Counted from the stretch's first letter, positions 35,422-47,384 are shown. The stretch is DNA of 64,000 nucleotides from Pristionchus mayeri (GCA_036245805.1 BTRK01000001.1:13082001-13146000), one strand, 5' to 3'. Numbers and translations: made by a program. The notes: generated by a model not told the origin, from the sequence alone.

Positions 35422-38232
35422 ATGCTGCTCTTGCTGACCCTCTGTCTTGTTGCTGTCGATGCTCGTGTGACCTTCGACAAGTCGGAAGTACTGGACAACG
35501 TGGATCTCCAGGGAGCGATCACTGTTCGTATTCCCTTTTTTATCAAAAGCGAATAGTAACTTGGATTTGTCCTTATTCATAAATTTATTGTCAACTATAA
35601 ATACCTTACAGGCGTCTTTCCGATGTGCATCTGGATGCAGGGTTTACACCGTCACCGAGAGTGATTCACTGGTGATCGTTGACGACAAGGGACGAGTGGC
35701 GGAGACGTGAGTATTGGTCATTCATTACAGATTTACTGCGAGGGAAGTTGCATTTCTCAATAATAGTGAGTGACATGCAGGGTAGTCGACGGGGTCGAAT
35801 CCTGAGTGCTTTGGGTGGAAAGGATAGGAATGATAAGAATGTCGGTTCGCGTTCATGATTGCCGTTAATAATACAATTTTAGTCTCATTGAGGACATCGC
35901 AAATGTCTTCGAACTTGAGGTGAGTATGATCTAAGATCAAATGGACTCAAAATTTATGAAAGAGGTTCAATATTTTTGGAGAACCGTGAAGCATAGATTG
36001 TTCACACATTGCAGGGAGGAAAGTACACGCTGAAGAACACGGGCCCAACCAATCCCACATTCGTATTCTACGTGGTGGAGAAGGGATCGGGTGAGTTTTT
36101 ATTGGGCTGGCTGATGCAAAAGTGATGCAAAAGTGATTGGTATGGGCTATTCAGGGGTTGGGTAAGCTTGTAGTTTCTTAAAGGGAGTGCGGGCTGTGCG
36201 AGTTATCGTTGGACAATGCTGTGCTTTATGAATTCATTGGCAATATATATCGTGTGCTGCTAAAAAGGAGATAACTGATTCACATAATTGCATAATTCCA
36301 CTCTTGAGAAATTTAAAGAGCGAAACCAGATGCATTTAGTAATAACCATTAATTGTGTAGGATCGAAATAGCGAATACGATCGTTCCCCTTTTAAAGATC
36401 AGTTTTTTTAAAATATTGCTAAACCACAATTCTTCATCAAGAGTGTAATTATGCAATTATTTGAATCAGTTATCTCCCTTTTAGCCGCCTACAATACTTT
36501 CGTCGTTTTTGTCGGGGGTGGAGCGCGCCAGTGGATCGAGGCAAACAGTGAATACGTTATCCTCTCCAGCATTGGAATTATCGACTTCGGGAACTTCACG
36601 GGATTCACAGAGGTTCAATATGATTCACCAGACAATTTATAGTTGATTCAAAAGATCTTTAAAATCTGGTAACAAGGCAATGAAATTCATCGCATTTTCG
36701 ATAGGATCAATGTGGAAGGGACCATAAGAGCAATCAACAGAGTTTAGAGATGTGTCAGTTTCCAGAGTGATCCCCTCCCCACCGTGTATGCTGCGCCCGC
36801 TGAAGCCATCGACTCCTGCCGCCCAGTCTTCACCACGAGGTTTGCATTCCCTTGTCAGTATTCCATTAAGATTTGCAGCCGTGTCAAGCGATATTACCCA
36901 AAAACTCATTCATTATTGATCAAAAACAAGTGATTGGTATTAAACTTTTGTATAATTCTTCGTGATTCAATTAATGTTTTAGGTCCGCCGCTTCCCTCGC
37001 AAATACTGCTTTCTCCGTAAACTCTCCGATTGCGACGGTCTCATTCAAGGTGATGTTTTAGATACGAAAAATTGTCTCATCATTCATCACATTATAACAT
37101 ATCAACATTTTGAGTAGAATTATGAAACGAAAACATGTAATTCGAACTTTACTTGAAGGGAGGATCAGGGAACTGGGACGCAGGATACGGCAAGTTCCTG
37201 ATTGTTTCCAGCGATGGTATGACTGTTTTTTCCAATCATTTATTCATTGCAGGTTCTGAAAATATCATCTTATTTTCATTTTCCTCTTAGTTTTCTTGAA
37301 GAAAAAAACATAGTTACAGCAATTCAGTCGTCCATGACTCAGGACGCGAGCGCAGTCTACACCTCACCAGGTATAATTTGGAACCAAAATGTAATTGTAT
37401 TTCCACAAAAACATTCACGCTTTGTATTGTCGCAATTGATATCAAACTTAGTCTCACGATAGTTATGATTCAAAAAATTGAATGTTAGTATAGTTCGAGA
37501 CATGATGATTTGTACATGTCTCTGTGGCAACTCAACCGGTCGAAATGAACATACCATTACCGAATTTCGAACTCTAATTATTAGCCTCACACAATTGAAG
37601 GCTACGTCGGCTGTCCGTCTGTCGGCGATTCGTTGTACTCTGTGGTTCCGAAAATCTCGTCCATCAACGCCAACGTCAGCCTGGCGCGAGCAGAGTAAGA
37701 TAACATATAATCCCATATGTTCTGTGCACACTGTGATTTGCTGAACGAAAATCTCATATGTAAAATATAAATCCACAATAACATGACTACTTATAGACAT
37801 AATGTATACGATAATTGCTATGAATGGGGTCGTTTCAGAGGTCTGAGAGTTGTTCTCAATGGTGACTACTCCGTGCAATCAGACGCCCTCGCTCTCACGG
37901 TCAACAGCAATGTGATGGAGTGAGTATTGGTAGATAGATACTATTAGACTTCGTCGTTTACCATTGCACTTGGAGCATATTTTAGCTAAACTATGAAAAT
38001 TGATAATCACGCTGTTGGACAAGAAACGTAACCGAATCCGTTAAGATAAGAGACGGAGCGCGAGTGGATTCTAAAGATGTGATTCAAAACATTTACGTGC
38101 TTCAGACTGTCCGGCAAGAGCTCGATCTCGAAGAAATACGAGGACACGAAGTTCGACATCAATCTTGACTGGACGAAGAAAACGGAGAGCAATGACGGAT
38201 TCGCGATGCAGATCGATATTGTTTCGAAGTGA
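35422..38232 (+). CDS. SEVL-2: secreted nematode family protein, 329 residues, right-arm copy
   Basis: Exons: 35422-35523, 35612-35706, 35883-35919, 36015-36090, 36485-36612, 36766-36839, 36983-37049, 37159-37216, 37320-37370, 37601-37694, 37839-37919, 38106-38232; total 990 nt with consistent phases. Signal peptide residues 1-14, RVTF and SEVLDN from about 15, Cys pair SFRCASGC near 37-44, KNTGPTNPTFVFYVVEKG near 84-102, Cys in IDSCRPVF near 163, GYVGCPSV near 230. It ends FAMQIDIVSK without a GPI tail. The family is a string of beta-rich conserved blocks; I do not match it with confidence to a named domain, though it might be filed under CUB-like proteins. Function unknown. Confidence 0.87.
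36256..36490. repeat. Intronic hairpin mirroring the exon 5 acceptor of SEVL-2, right-arm copy
   Basis: 36256-36309 is an inverted copy of 36437-36490, the latter ending in the TTTTAG acceptor of exon 5. Mirror of 8678-8913. Confidence 0.7.
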
Positions 38233-38850
38233 TCCCAATTTGAAAGGCCTTGGAAAGGGCGAATAAAGCAATTACATGATGCCCTCAAAAACGTACACTA
38301 TTTGATACCTTGGCACAGTTAGTGTGATTCAGAAGTAGAAGTGAGTGGTCGGTATTTGTTTCAATCGCATAAAACGCGAACGAATTCCGTATTTGCATTG
38401 CTGTCTCGAGTGTTAACAAATAATCACGTTCTGTTTTCAGTAAAGCAAACATTTACAACCGAGTATTCAACTAATTCAGATTCATGATTCTTCGAAAACC
38501 CGTGTGCTATACCATGCCAACATTTCGGTACATCGCTAACACACGAGGACTAATGCGGCTCCGTTTGTCGTTCACAGTCGCATTCTCAAGCGCTCACAAA
38601 AATCACTGTCACTCTTGTATGATTTGAAGAAAAAATTACTGTCACTTTTGTATGATTTGAAGAAAAAAAAAGATTTTAAAGAAATGTATGATTAGAAGAT
38701 CACTTGAATGTTTTAAAATTTATCTTCAAATAATAATTTTAAAAAAACCCGGACAAATACTTTTTCTATTTTATGAATTTATAATGTGTGCATTTTTTTC
38801 GTATCTCTTCGTTAAGTCCGCATTCATTCAAATCATGCACAATCAACGTT

Positions 38851-39689
38851 CTACAAGAACATGTACAGAGAAACAGCAATAGATGCAATCAGAGATAGGC
38901 CATTAAAACAGAAGGATGTCGTGGAATCGGCATTTTCGGGCGCATTCCTAGATTCAATGTCGATCTGTATCGCGAATCCGTCCCAGCCCGAATTCTTCCT
39001 TGTCCAGGAGAGCTTGATGTCGAATTTCGTGCCATCGTACTTCATCGAGATCGAGTCCTTGCCATACAGTCTGAATCAAGAAATTATTCATTCAGGAAAT
39101 TCGCAATTATCCGTTCTGTCGTACTGTTAGAGCTATAACATGGTTGTCTTTCTTCATTCTGGTTTATCTGGCTAGAGATATATAGACATTGTGAATGATT
39201 GCGAAGGCATCCCTATTTTGATGTATGTGCTAACTTCATCGTGTTACTGTTGACCGTGAGCGCGAGAGCATCAGCTTTGTTCGTTATGGAGTAGTCTCCG
39301 TTAATTGCTACGGTAAGGCCTCTGAAGTAGAGTTCTCTTATTGGAATCTTATTGGAATGAATTGCATCATTTTCAAATATGTTTCACATGCACTATATAT
39401 ATTTTGTCATTCCTAAAGTGTAGAAACTGCTAAAATGTCGAAAAGATATATTTGTCTTACTCATTTCGCTTCAGGGAGACTTTTGCCTTTACTTGCGAGA
39501 TGCTTGGTACCAGACTGTACAGGTCAGTGCGTACAGACGGACAGCCGACGTAGCCTGAACAAATATGAACCATTACGCTTTAAATCATATTGAATTTAAT
39601 TTAAAGTATTATGTGTTATATTTTTTTGGAAAAACAACCTGGTGATGTGAATCCAGCACTAGCGTCCTGCGCCATGACAGACGGTGATG
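38851..39689 (-). pseudogene. SEVL-1 3' half (exons 8-11 only), right-arm copy
   Basis: Mirror of 5479-6317. The four exons, including the GPI-type tail, are intact, but the arm ends at 39828 in intron 7, so exons 1-7 are missing. Sequence beyond the break is repeat Y and offers no replacement 5' exons. Confidence 0.85.
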
Positions 39690-39826
39690 CTGAAAAATAG
39701 AGTTCGAGAAATGAAACCACTGTCTCTTCATTCTACACACTCTCTCGACATTCCACCGGCCGAGAGAGAGTGTATGATGAAGGAGACCCGAATTGCGAAA
39801 ACTACTATCCATCAAATACGTTATGA

Positions 39827-40264
39827 TTATAGAGAATTCAGTGCTGATCATTTTAACTGTTGAAAGTGAGTCTCTATCTGTTCGTTGAAGCGAGCTACAG
39901 GGCCTGGAAGTTGACATTGTTCAAAGAATGGACTGCTTAAAACTCAATTATATCGCTTTGAGAACTGAAAAATGCCGAAATACGAAAACATAAGTGGAAA
40001 TTCTGAAATCGATTGTTGAGTGGCATCAGATTATAGAGAAGGGCCTGGAAGTTGACAGAAAACGATAGTGAAGGAGCGCAGTAGAGTGGTAAAGGGAGGG
40101 CATAGAGAGTGAGGTCATATTGCGAAAGCGACAGGTTAGAGCGCGCGCTCTCGGGGAATTCTTTCAGTTTCTAGCCAACTTCCAGGCCCTGTAGCTCGCT
40201 TCAACGAACAGATAGAGAGTCACCTTCAATAGATAAAATGATCATCACTGAATTCTCTATAATC
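39827..40264. mobile_element. Repeat Y, foldback unit at the outer edge of the right arm
   Basis: The left end ATTATAGAGAATTCAGTG with GATCATTTTA and TCTCTATCTGTTCGTTGAAG is repeated inverted at 40180-40264 (CTTCAACGAACAGATAGAGA ... CTGAATTCTCTATAAT). Inner GGGCCTGGAAGTTG pairs are also inverted. The unit begins exactly at the palindrome break. Confidence 0.75.
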
Positions 40265-40576
40265 ACATGCCACTCAATAATCGATTTCAGAATTTCTACT
40301 TATGTTTTCGAATGTCGGCATTTTTTAGTTCTCAAAGCGATATATTTGAGTTTTAAGCAGTCCATTATTTCCACAATGCTGTGGAAATATTTATTTCATG
40401 GCACTAAGTATAGTTTACTTTGAATGGTAGACTAATGTTCACTCTTTTATGCAATTTCAATCGACAGTTCCCAAATTCTTCACAATTTCCAAGGTAGATA
40501 TAAATAGCTCATTTGCAAGCGTTTCGTGATTTAAAAATATGAAAAAAATAGAATATCTCTCTCTTTAAAAAAATAG

Positions 40577-40615
<39 letters not shown>

Positions 40616-41401
40616 ATATGCGAATATATAATTGGAATGGTTCGGGAAGGGCAGGAGAGGAAGAATCTAGAGCTACGCCATAATAGGATTTAGGTAGCGA
40701 GCATAGTTGCCCACGCCGCCGGCGACCACCATTCATGGTTACGCACTGCCTGACACTTTTTTGTCAGGCAGTGCGTAACCATGAACGGGGGGTCATGGTC
40801 CAAAATAGTTGTGGGGGTTGATGTTCGATCGACCTTAGGTACCATGCCCAACATCATCTACAGTAACTCTAGTGTCATATGTCGGCTACAGTAACCCGAT
40901 CTACAGTAATCCAGATACTGTAGGCACACCACATGGTAGCAAACGAGTCGATACTCGGCCGCTCAGGCATGGATGACCTTCGACAGGAATACCGTAACCC
41001 ACATACAGTATCCTTGATACCGTAACCCAGCCTACAGTATACCAGATACGGTATGCACAGGACATGTTTACAAAAACGTAGGTACTCGGATGCACAGGCA
41101 TGCATGGCCTTAGGCTTGAATACCGTAACTCACCTACAGTATCATTGATACCGTAACCCTGGCTCACCACGAACTACGAAACACGAACTAACTTTATTTA
41201 AAAAATAGGCGCTAAAAATCCGTTCTTCGTTGTTTTCGGAACAGCTCTTCGAGCAAATTTTAAAAACAACAAGTTCATCTTGTAATCATAGCCACACATT
41301 TGCCAAGCTTTGGGAAGTTTGGAAAAGTGAAGTTGGGTTACCGTAACCTTGCTACAGTACACGGGTTCGGTAGGTCAAATTCAGTGCTCTGGGTCACATA
41401 C
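39916..41401. repeat. Second palindrome, left arm (Y plus W)
   Basis: Complementary to 41683-43159 (coordinate sum near 83075). It carries part of Y, a CT microsatellite (40564-40612) and W in minus orientation. Arms are similar but clearly not identical: many substitutions, and a 62-base tRNA-like stretch missing here at about 41292. Confidence 0.85.
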
Positions 41402-41682
41402 ATTATTTGATAATGCAATAGATTCGTGATACTGGTAGCACCGTGGATCATTCATTAAGCCACTTTCTTCATTTCAATGGTAATTTTTCATCATAACCTA
41501 AAAACATGAATTTCGAAACCAGTTTCTAATCCTTAGCGTTTAATATCGTAAAATGTGACATATAAGAGAAAAAGTAGCGAAGCTTGCATTTTTAGAGATT
41601 ACTGTTAATAAGATAACGAATTTTACCTTGTAAACGATCCGCAATATGTTTAGTGTGAACGCGATACTAATACGTAATCAAA
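41402..41682. other. Spacer of the second palindrome
   Basis: About 280 bp of AT-rich sequence with no gene or repeat that I recognise; not found elsewhere in the window. Confidence 0.6.
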
Positions 41683-43159
41683 TCATATATGTGACCCAGA
41701 TAACTGAAGATGACCTACCGAACCCGGGTACTGTAGAAAGGTTACGGTAACCCCACTTAACTTTTCCAAACGTCCCAAAGCTTGGCAAATGTGTTTGACA
41801 CCGACCGGACTCGAACCCACGACATCATGTTTGCTAGCCAAGTGCTTTAACCACTCGGCTATGATTACAAGATGAAATTGTTGTTTTTCAAATTTGCTCG
41901 AAGAGCTGTTCCGAAAACAACGAAGAACGGATTTTTAGCGTCTATTTTTTAAATAAAGTTAGTTCGTGGTTCGTAGTTCGTTGTGAGCCAGGGTTACGGT
42001 ATCAATGATACTGTAGGTGGGTTACGGTATTCAAGCCTAAGGCCATGCATGCCTGTGCGGCCGAGTACCTACGTGTTTGTAAACATGTGGTGTGCATACC
42101 GTATCTGGTATACTGTAGTTTGGGTTACGGTATCAAGGATACTGTATGTGGGTTTACGGTATTCCTGTCGAAGGTCATCCATGCCTGAGCGGCCGAGTAT
42201 CGACTCGTTTGCTACCATGTGGTGTGCCTACAGTATCTGGATTACTGTAGATCGGGTTACTGTAGCCGACATATGACATTAGAGTTACTGTAGATGAAGT
42301 TGGGCATGGTACCTAAGGTCGATCGAACATCAACCCCCACAACTATTTTGGACCATGACCATGACCATGTTCATGGTTACGCACTGCCTGACAAAAAAGT
42401 GTCAGGCAGTGCGTAACCATGAATGGTGGTCGCCGGTGGCGTGGACAACTATGCTCGCTACCTAAATCCTATTATGAGAGAGAGAGAGAGAGAGAGATTC
42501 TATTTTTTAAAGAGAGAGATATTCTATTTTTTTCATATTCTTAAACCACGAAACGCTTGCAAATGAGCTATTTATATCTACCTTGGAAATTGTGAAGAAT
42601 TTGGGAACTGTCGATTGAAATTGCATAAAAGAGTGAACATTAGTCTACCATTCAAAGTAAACTATACTTAGTGCCATGAAATAAATATTTCCACAGCATT
42701 GTGGAAATAATGGACTGCTTAAAACTCAAATATATCGCTTTGAGAACTAAAAAATGCCGACATTCGAAAACATAAGTAGAAATTCTGAAATCGATTATTG
42801 AGTGGCATGTGATTATAGAGAATTCAGTGATGATCATTTTATCTATTGAAGGTGACTCTCTATCTGTTCGTTGAAGCGAGCTACAGGGCCTGGAAGTTGG
42901 CTAGAAACTGAAAGAATTCCCCGAGAGCGCGCGCTCTAACCTGTCGCTTTCGCAATATGACCTCACTCTCTATGCCCTCCCTTTACCACTCTACTGCGCT
43001 CCTTCACTATCGTTTTCTGTCAACTTCCAGGCCCTTCTCTATAATCTGATGCCACTCAACAATCGATTTCAGAATTTCCACTTATGTTTTCGTATTTCGG
43101 CATTTTTCAGTTCTCAAAGCGATATAATTGAGTTTTAAGCAGTCCATTCTTTGCACAAT
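41683..43159. repeat. Second palindrome, right arm (W plus Y)
   Basis: Reverse complement of 39916-41401 with the W copy in the same orientation as the one at 22003-22765. Contains a GA microsatellite at 42475-42497. The short ORFs inside W (for example 41983-42276) are repeats of GGTTACGGTAT units and are not genes. Confidence 0.85.
41797..41869 (-). ncRNA. tRNA-like sequence with A and B boxes in W copy 3
   Basis: Same as 22110-22182: TAGCCGAGTGGTT and GGGTTCGAGTCC. Its counterpart in the left arm (about 41281-41300) reads straight from GTAATCATAGCC to ACACATTTGCC, that is, the tRNA-like body is missing. Confidence 0.55.
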
Positions 43160-43261
43160 GCTGTGGAAATATATTTTTCATGGCACTAAGTCTATTTTAC
43201 TTTGAATGGTAGACTAATGTTCACTCTTTTATGCAATTTCAATCGACAGTTCCCAATTTCT

Positions 43262-43825
43262 TCACATCGAATCTACGATACACAAAACAGAAAAACTTCA
43301 CAGTTATTATGCGGAAACATGTTTTTATAATGTATGGGTACGATTTCGATGCAAATGGACTTCATTGACGCATAGTAAGCATCCTGTCTATACCTGGTCT
43401 CTGTGTCAAGTTTTACTTAAACGACACCGTAATTACAGCGCAAAGCTTTTAGACCCAAATTTTTTGGCAAAAAAAGAGTATACATATGGACAAATTGATT
43501 AAGCATGAAAACCCACCACGTTTTTGGTTTAAAGCGATTTATCGAAATTTTCGCAAAATTTTGCTGTGTGAGGCAGTTTTTGGCTTTTCGACCACAACAA
43601 AGATATAAAAATGTTCCTCGAAGAATCCTCTTTCTTTTGCCTGTTGACCATTTTTTGGTATTTCTATCGGAAAAGTTCGAAAAACGCTCTCAAAGATTGA
43701 TTTTTCACGACCAAAGCGAGACTCCGCCCACTTTGGGTCCATGCCTCGGCCGCAAAAATGTTTTTTTTTCTTCAAAAAACGGCCAAAGCCATTCGATATA
43801 ACTCGATTCGAAGTACTAGGCCAAT
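43262..43825 (-). repeat. Repeat X, copy 2
   Basis: Near-complete X in minus orientation: CGAATCTACGATACACAA, then GACACCGTAATTACAGC, CGATTTATCGAAATTTTCGC, GGGTCCATGCCTCGGCCGC and CTCGATTCGAAGTACTA. At 43825 the X sequence is interrupted by a SEVL-2 fragment and resumes at 44220. Short ORFs here are X-derived. Confidence 0.8.
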
Positions 43826-44219
43826 TCCATTTACTGAAAACAGGACGTGATTATTTGTTAACACTCGAGACAGCAATGCAAATACGGAATTCGTTCGCGT
43901 TTTATGCGATTGAAACAAATACCGACCACTCACTTCTACTTCTGAATCACACTAACTGTGCCAAGGTATCAAATAGTGTACGTTTTTGAGGGCATCATGT
44001 AATTGCTTTATTCGCCCTTTCCAAGGCCTTTCAAATTGGGATCACTTCGAAACAATATCGATCTGCATCGCGAATCTTCGTGTCCTCGTATTTCTTCGAG
44101 ATCGAGCTCTTGCCGGACAGTCTGAAGCACGTAAATGTTTTGAATCACATCTTTAGAATCCACTCGCGCTCCGTCTCTTATCTTAACGGATTCGGTTACG
44201 TTTCTTGTCCAACAGCGTG
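43826..44219 (-). pseudogene. SEVL-2 3' fragment trapped inside X
   Basis: This aligns with about 6728-7165, the left-arm orientation of the last exon, last intron and 3' flank of SEVL-2 (for example TTGTTAACACTCGAGACAGC and GCACGTAAATGTTTTGAATC). It keeps intron sequence, so the copy was made at DNA level. About 46 bases inside the last exon are missing (junction GCGAATC|TTCGTGTCC). The fragment is bounded by a repeated CTCGATTCGAAGTACTA of X on both sides. Confidence 0.85.
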
Positions 44220-44330
44220 ATTATAGCTCGATTCGAAGTACTAAATACCATATTTTCGTGGGAAAAGAACACTATGAATTCCTACGTCCCGGAGTATGTC
44301 GAGTCTTTCTCGATTCCCCTCGTAATTCGA
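44220..44330 (-). repeat. Repeat X, copy 2 terminal end
   Basis: TAGCTCGATTCGAAGTACTA ... CTATGAATTCCTACGTCCC ... CTTTCTCGATTCCCCTC. The next bases (GTAATTCGAACAAC) match intron 4 of SEVL-C, so X ends inside intron 4 of SEVL-B. Confidence 0.8.
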
Positions 44331-44566
44331 ACAACAAAATCATGGGCAATTCATCAGCATTCGTTGATTCAAAGCACTATTTTCGAAAACAAAAACTAAT
44401 TTCACCATTTCAGAAAATTACAACACAACTGTGGTGTATGTGACGAATGACAAGTGGCCAATTCCATCGTACTACGAGATTCTAGTGACTTTGCTGTCGG
44501 TTACTGGGGCGATACATTTCGACTTCTACGGAGATACAAATTCGGTAACAATTTGACAATATATAC

Positions 44567-46036
44567 ATATATATCACAGGTATCATGAGTGAGTGGAGGA
44601 AAAAACCAACCCTCGGAAACAATTTCCAACTTTTATTTTTTGTTTGCCTTCATATTATAGTGGTAGCATACACTAGGTCCAACTTCTTGAAATTTCTGGG
44701 TCACAGGTCCCCGAACCGTCGTTTAGGAATTTTCCTGTTTTATACCCGGCTCTAATGTATTTCAGCTCCCAGATGAGTTAGAGAGCTGGCATTGGGCTCA
44801 AAATGCGCGGAAAAATCAGTTGAATAACTTTTATGGTGAAAGGTAGGCCGTAGGTTTGCAAGTTCATAAACTATGAACAAAAAACAGAAATTTCAAATAA
44901 AAATAAAATCATAGCATCTCGGTAAGGGACAAACCCAGTGAATTTTAGTACAGATTATAGAAGAACAAGTCCATACGCGTATAGAAAAAAAATGAAATAG
45001 CCAACTTCAGGGTGGCCTACGCCCGCTGTATAGAAAACCATTAATTTCAAATTTTGAAAAATTCACAGCTCGCAGATTTATCATACAAATCGATCAGGTA
45101 AACCAATTTCCAACAATACTCGATAAATGAAGTTAGATGATGTTGAAAGAGCACAAAATTTCAAAACTTCAAAAAATTCGATTTTCAAGGCATCTCAAAA
45201 GCCAAATTCGAGCGTATCCATCTCACGATTTAGCATTCCCTGAAAATGAAATCAAATCGTTCTCAATACATTCCACAATCATGAACACATTCTGGCCTTT
45301 TGAGTGTTCCAGCCCATTCCAGACCCGTGATTTACATTCTCAAACTAGCTGGATGTCAGAAATTCAAAATAATTATATTTTGACTAAATGGTAATGGCTC
45401 TCGACTCTTTTCGATTACTAAAAATCATTTTAAAAATCAAGTGTTGAAATTCTCTTTCAAAATCTTTCAACATCATCTAACTTCATTTATCGAGTATTGT
45501 TGGAAATTGGTTTACCTTATCGATTTGTATGATAAATCTGCGAGCTGTGAATTTTTCAAAATTTGAAATTGATGGTTTTCAACATACAGCGGGCGTAGGC
45601 CACCCTGAAGTTGGCTATTTCAATTTTTTTCTAAACGCGTATGGACTTGTTCTTCCATAATCTGTAATAAAATTCACTGGGTTTGTCACTTACCGAGATG
45701 CTATGATTTTATTTTTATTTGAAATTTCAGTTTTTTTGTTCATAGTTTATGAACTTGCAATTCTACGGCCTACATTCCAACAAAAAAATTGTTCAACTTA
45801 TTTTTCCGCGCATTTTGAGCCCAATTCCAGCTCTCTAACTCATCTGGGAGCTGAAATACAGTAGAGCCGGGTATAAAACAGGAAAATTCCTAAATGACGG
45901 TTCGGGGACCTGTGACCCAGAAATTTCAAGAAGTTGTCTCTAGTGTATGCTACCACTATAATATAAGCAAAACAAAAAATAAAAGTTGGAAATTGTTCCC
46001 GCACACCTCCACTGGCTCGTGATACCTGTGATATAT
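44567..46036. mobile_element. Foldback element FB1, intron 5 of SEVL-B
   Basis: The ends ATATCACAGGTATCATGAGT and CTCGTGATACCTGTGATAT are inverted, and the arms pair over about 700 bp each around a centre near 45300 (for example ATAGTGGTAGCATACACTAG at 44658 and its reverse complement at 45940). Same family as 16808-18048 but with longer arms. Non-coding. Confidence 0.85.
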
Positions 46037-46059
46037 ATACAGTTGCGGACAAAAGTTTA

Positions 46060-47300
46060 GCACCAAATTTCAAATGATCTTCTTCTCAAAAATGAGATAA
46101 TAACTTACGGTTTAGAGCATTCGAGAGATACACCTCAAAATATTATCGGCATATCACGTCATTCATCTAAGAATCGAGCTCAATGCCGGATTTGGCTGAA
46201 TTGACCAAATCGAGCTTTCTTCGGTTTTGAGCTCATATAGTGGCCCTAAACAAATGTCCGACATCTAATTTCTGTACCCTTATTCAGAAGGTTCTGGTGG
46301 CGGGTCGTTGGATCAGGTTCCGGACTTCAACCTTGTTTTTCTCGATTATCCTGTACTTTTGGTGAAAATTGTCCTCCGAATGACCCCAGCTAATTTTTCG
46401 AGCTCTATCGATGTCTACAAACTAGAACTCTTGAAAATCATTTTGAACACTGCTACATTTAATAACGATTTTGACAAAAGTGTATGTAAAGGTGCAGCTA
46501 AAATTCCTTGACTGTAAAGTACTCACGAAGAGCTTTAAAATGAGCGGCTTGCGGTCTCTGGACGAGGACCGGAAATTCCTTTATCTTCGCTTTCAAGTTC
46601 AGAGTCAATTTGAAGTGAATTTATTCGACGCAGTCGCTATGAAGAATTATCATTTTATTGTGTTTCAGAATTTTCGTAAATATAATTCACTTACAGAGGG
46701 ATGAAAACTATTTGGTATAATTCTGAAACACAATTAAAAGACAAAATCACTCTCTCAGTCTTCATAGCGCCTGAAAAAGCGAGCGGTCTGTGTCGAATAA
46801 ATTCACTTCAAATTGACTCTGAACTTGAAAGCGAAGATAAAGGCCTTTCCGGTCCTCTTCCAGAGACCGCAAGCCACTCATTTTGAAGCTCTCAGTGAGT
46901 ACTTTACACTCAAGGAATTTGAGCTGCACCTTTACCTACACTTTTGTGAAAATCGTTCTTGAATGTGACGGTGCTTAAAATTAATTCACGAGTTCTAGTT
47001 TGTACGCATCGATTGAGCTCAAAAATTTAGCTGGGGGTCATTCGGAGGACAATTTTTACCAAAAGTACAGGATAGTCGAGAAAAACAAGGTTAACGTCGG
47101 GCACCTGAACCAACGACCCGGTACCAGAACCTTCAGAATGATTGTAGGAAAATGAGATTCTTAGGATTTATCAGAAGTACAAAGACCTAACAATCCTCAA
47201 AAAACATTAGCTACTACTTTTTGGTCAAATCCGAGAAAAGAGCAATTTAGCTCGATTCTTAGGTGAATGGTGTGATATGGATGATGTGCTGAAACCTAAA
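46060..47300. mobile_element. Foldback element FB2, intron 5 of SEVL-B
   Basis: The arms mirror around about 46710: TTGACTCTGAACTTGAAAGC at 46817 pairs with GCTTTCAAGTTCAGAGTCAA at 46589, and AGAACCTT pieces flank GGGTCGTTGG on both sides. The string just outside the left arm (ACAGTTGCGGACAAAAGTTT, 46040) resembles a Tc1-type terminal repeat. ORFs on the arms are mutual reverse shadows. Confidence 0.8.
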
Positions 47301-47384
47301 TGCCGCGGGTTTTAAAATTTATTTTACCGGAGTTCTTTCGTTTTGTTTGTTTAAACCTCAGCCGAATTGATCTATGAAGTCAAA

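Larger units (their letters stand above)
23416..39828. repeat. Right arm of the 34.5 kb palindrome
   Basis: Reverse complement of 5340-21758. The outer end at 39828 joins the terminal repeat of Y (ATTATAGAGAATTCAGTG). The inner end at 23416 joins X copy 1b. All genes of the left arm are present here in opposite orientation. Confidence 0.95.

Noticed and set aside
5340..39828. Calling the large palindrome simply an assembly artefact
   Set aside because: A foldback-read artefact normally has little or no spacer; here there is a 1.66 kb asymmetric spacer, different flanks and arm-specific bases. It still needs read-level proof.
41983..42276. 97-codon ORF similar to those at 22293 and 40901
   Set aside because: Composed of GGTTACGGTA/TACTGTA repeat units of W on either strand; similarity is due to the repeat.
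46308..46886. Three consecutive ORFs of 61-77 codons
   Set aside because: They lie on the two arms of foldback FB2 and are mutual reverse shadows with no homology that I recognise.
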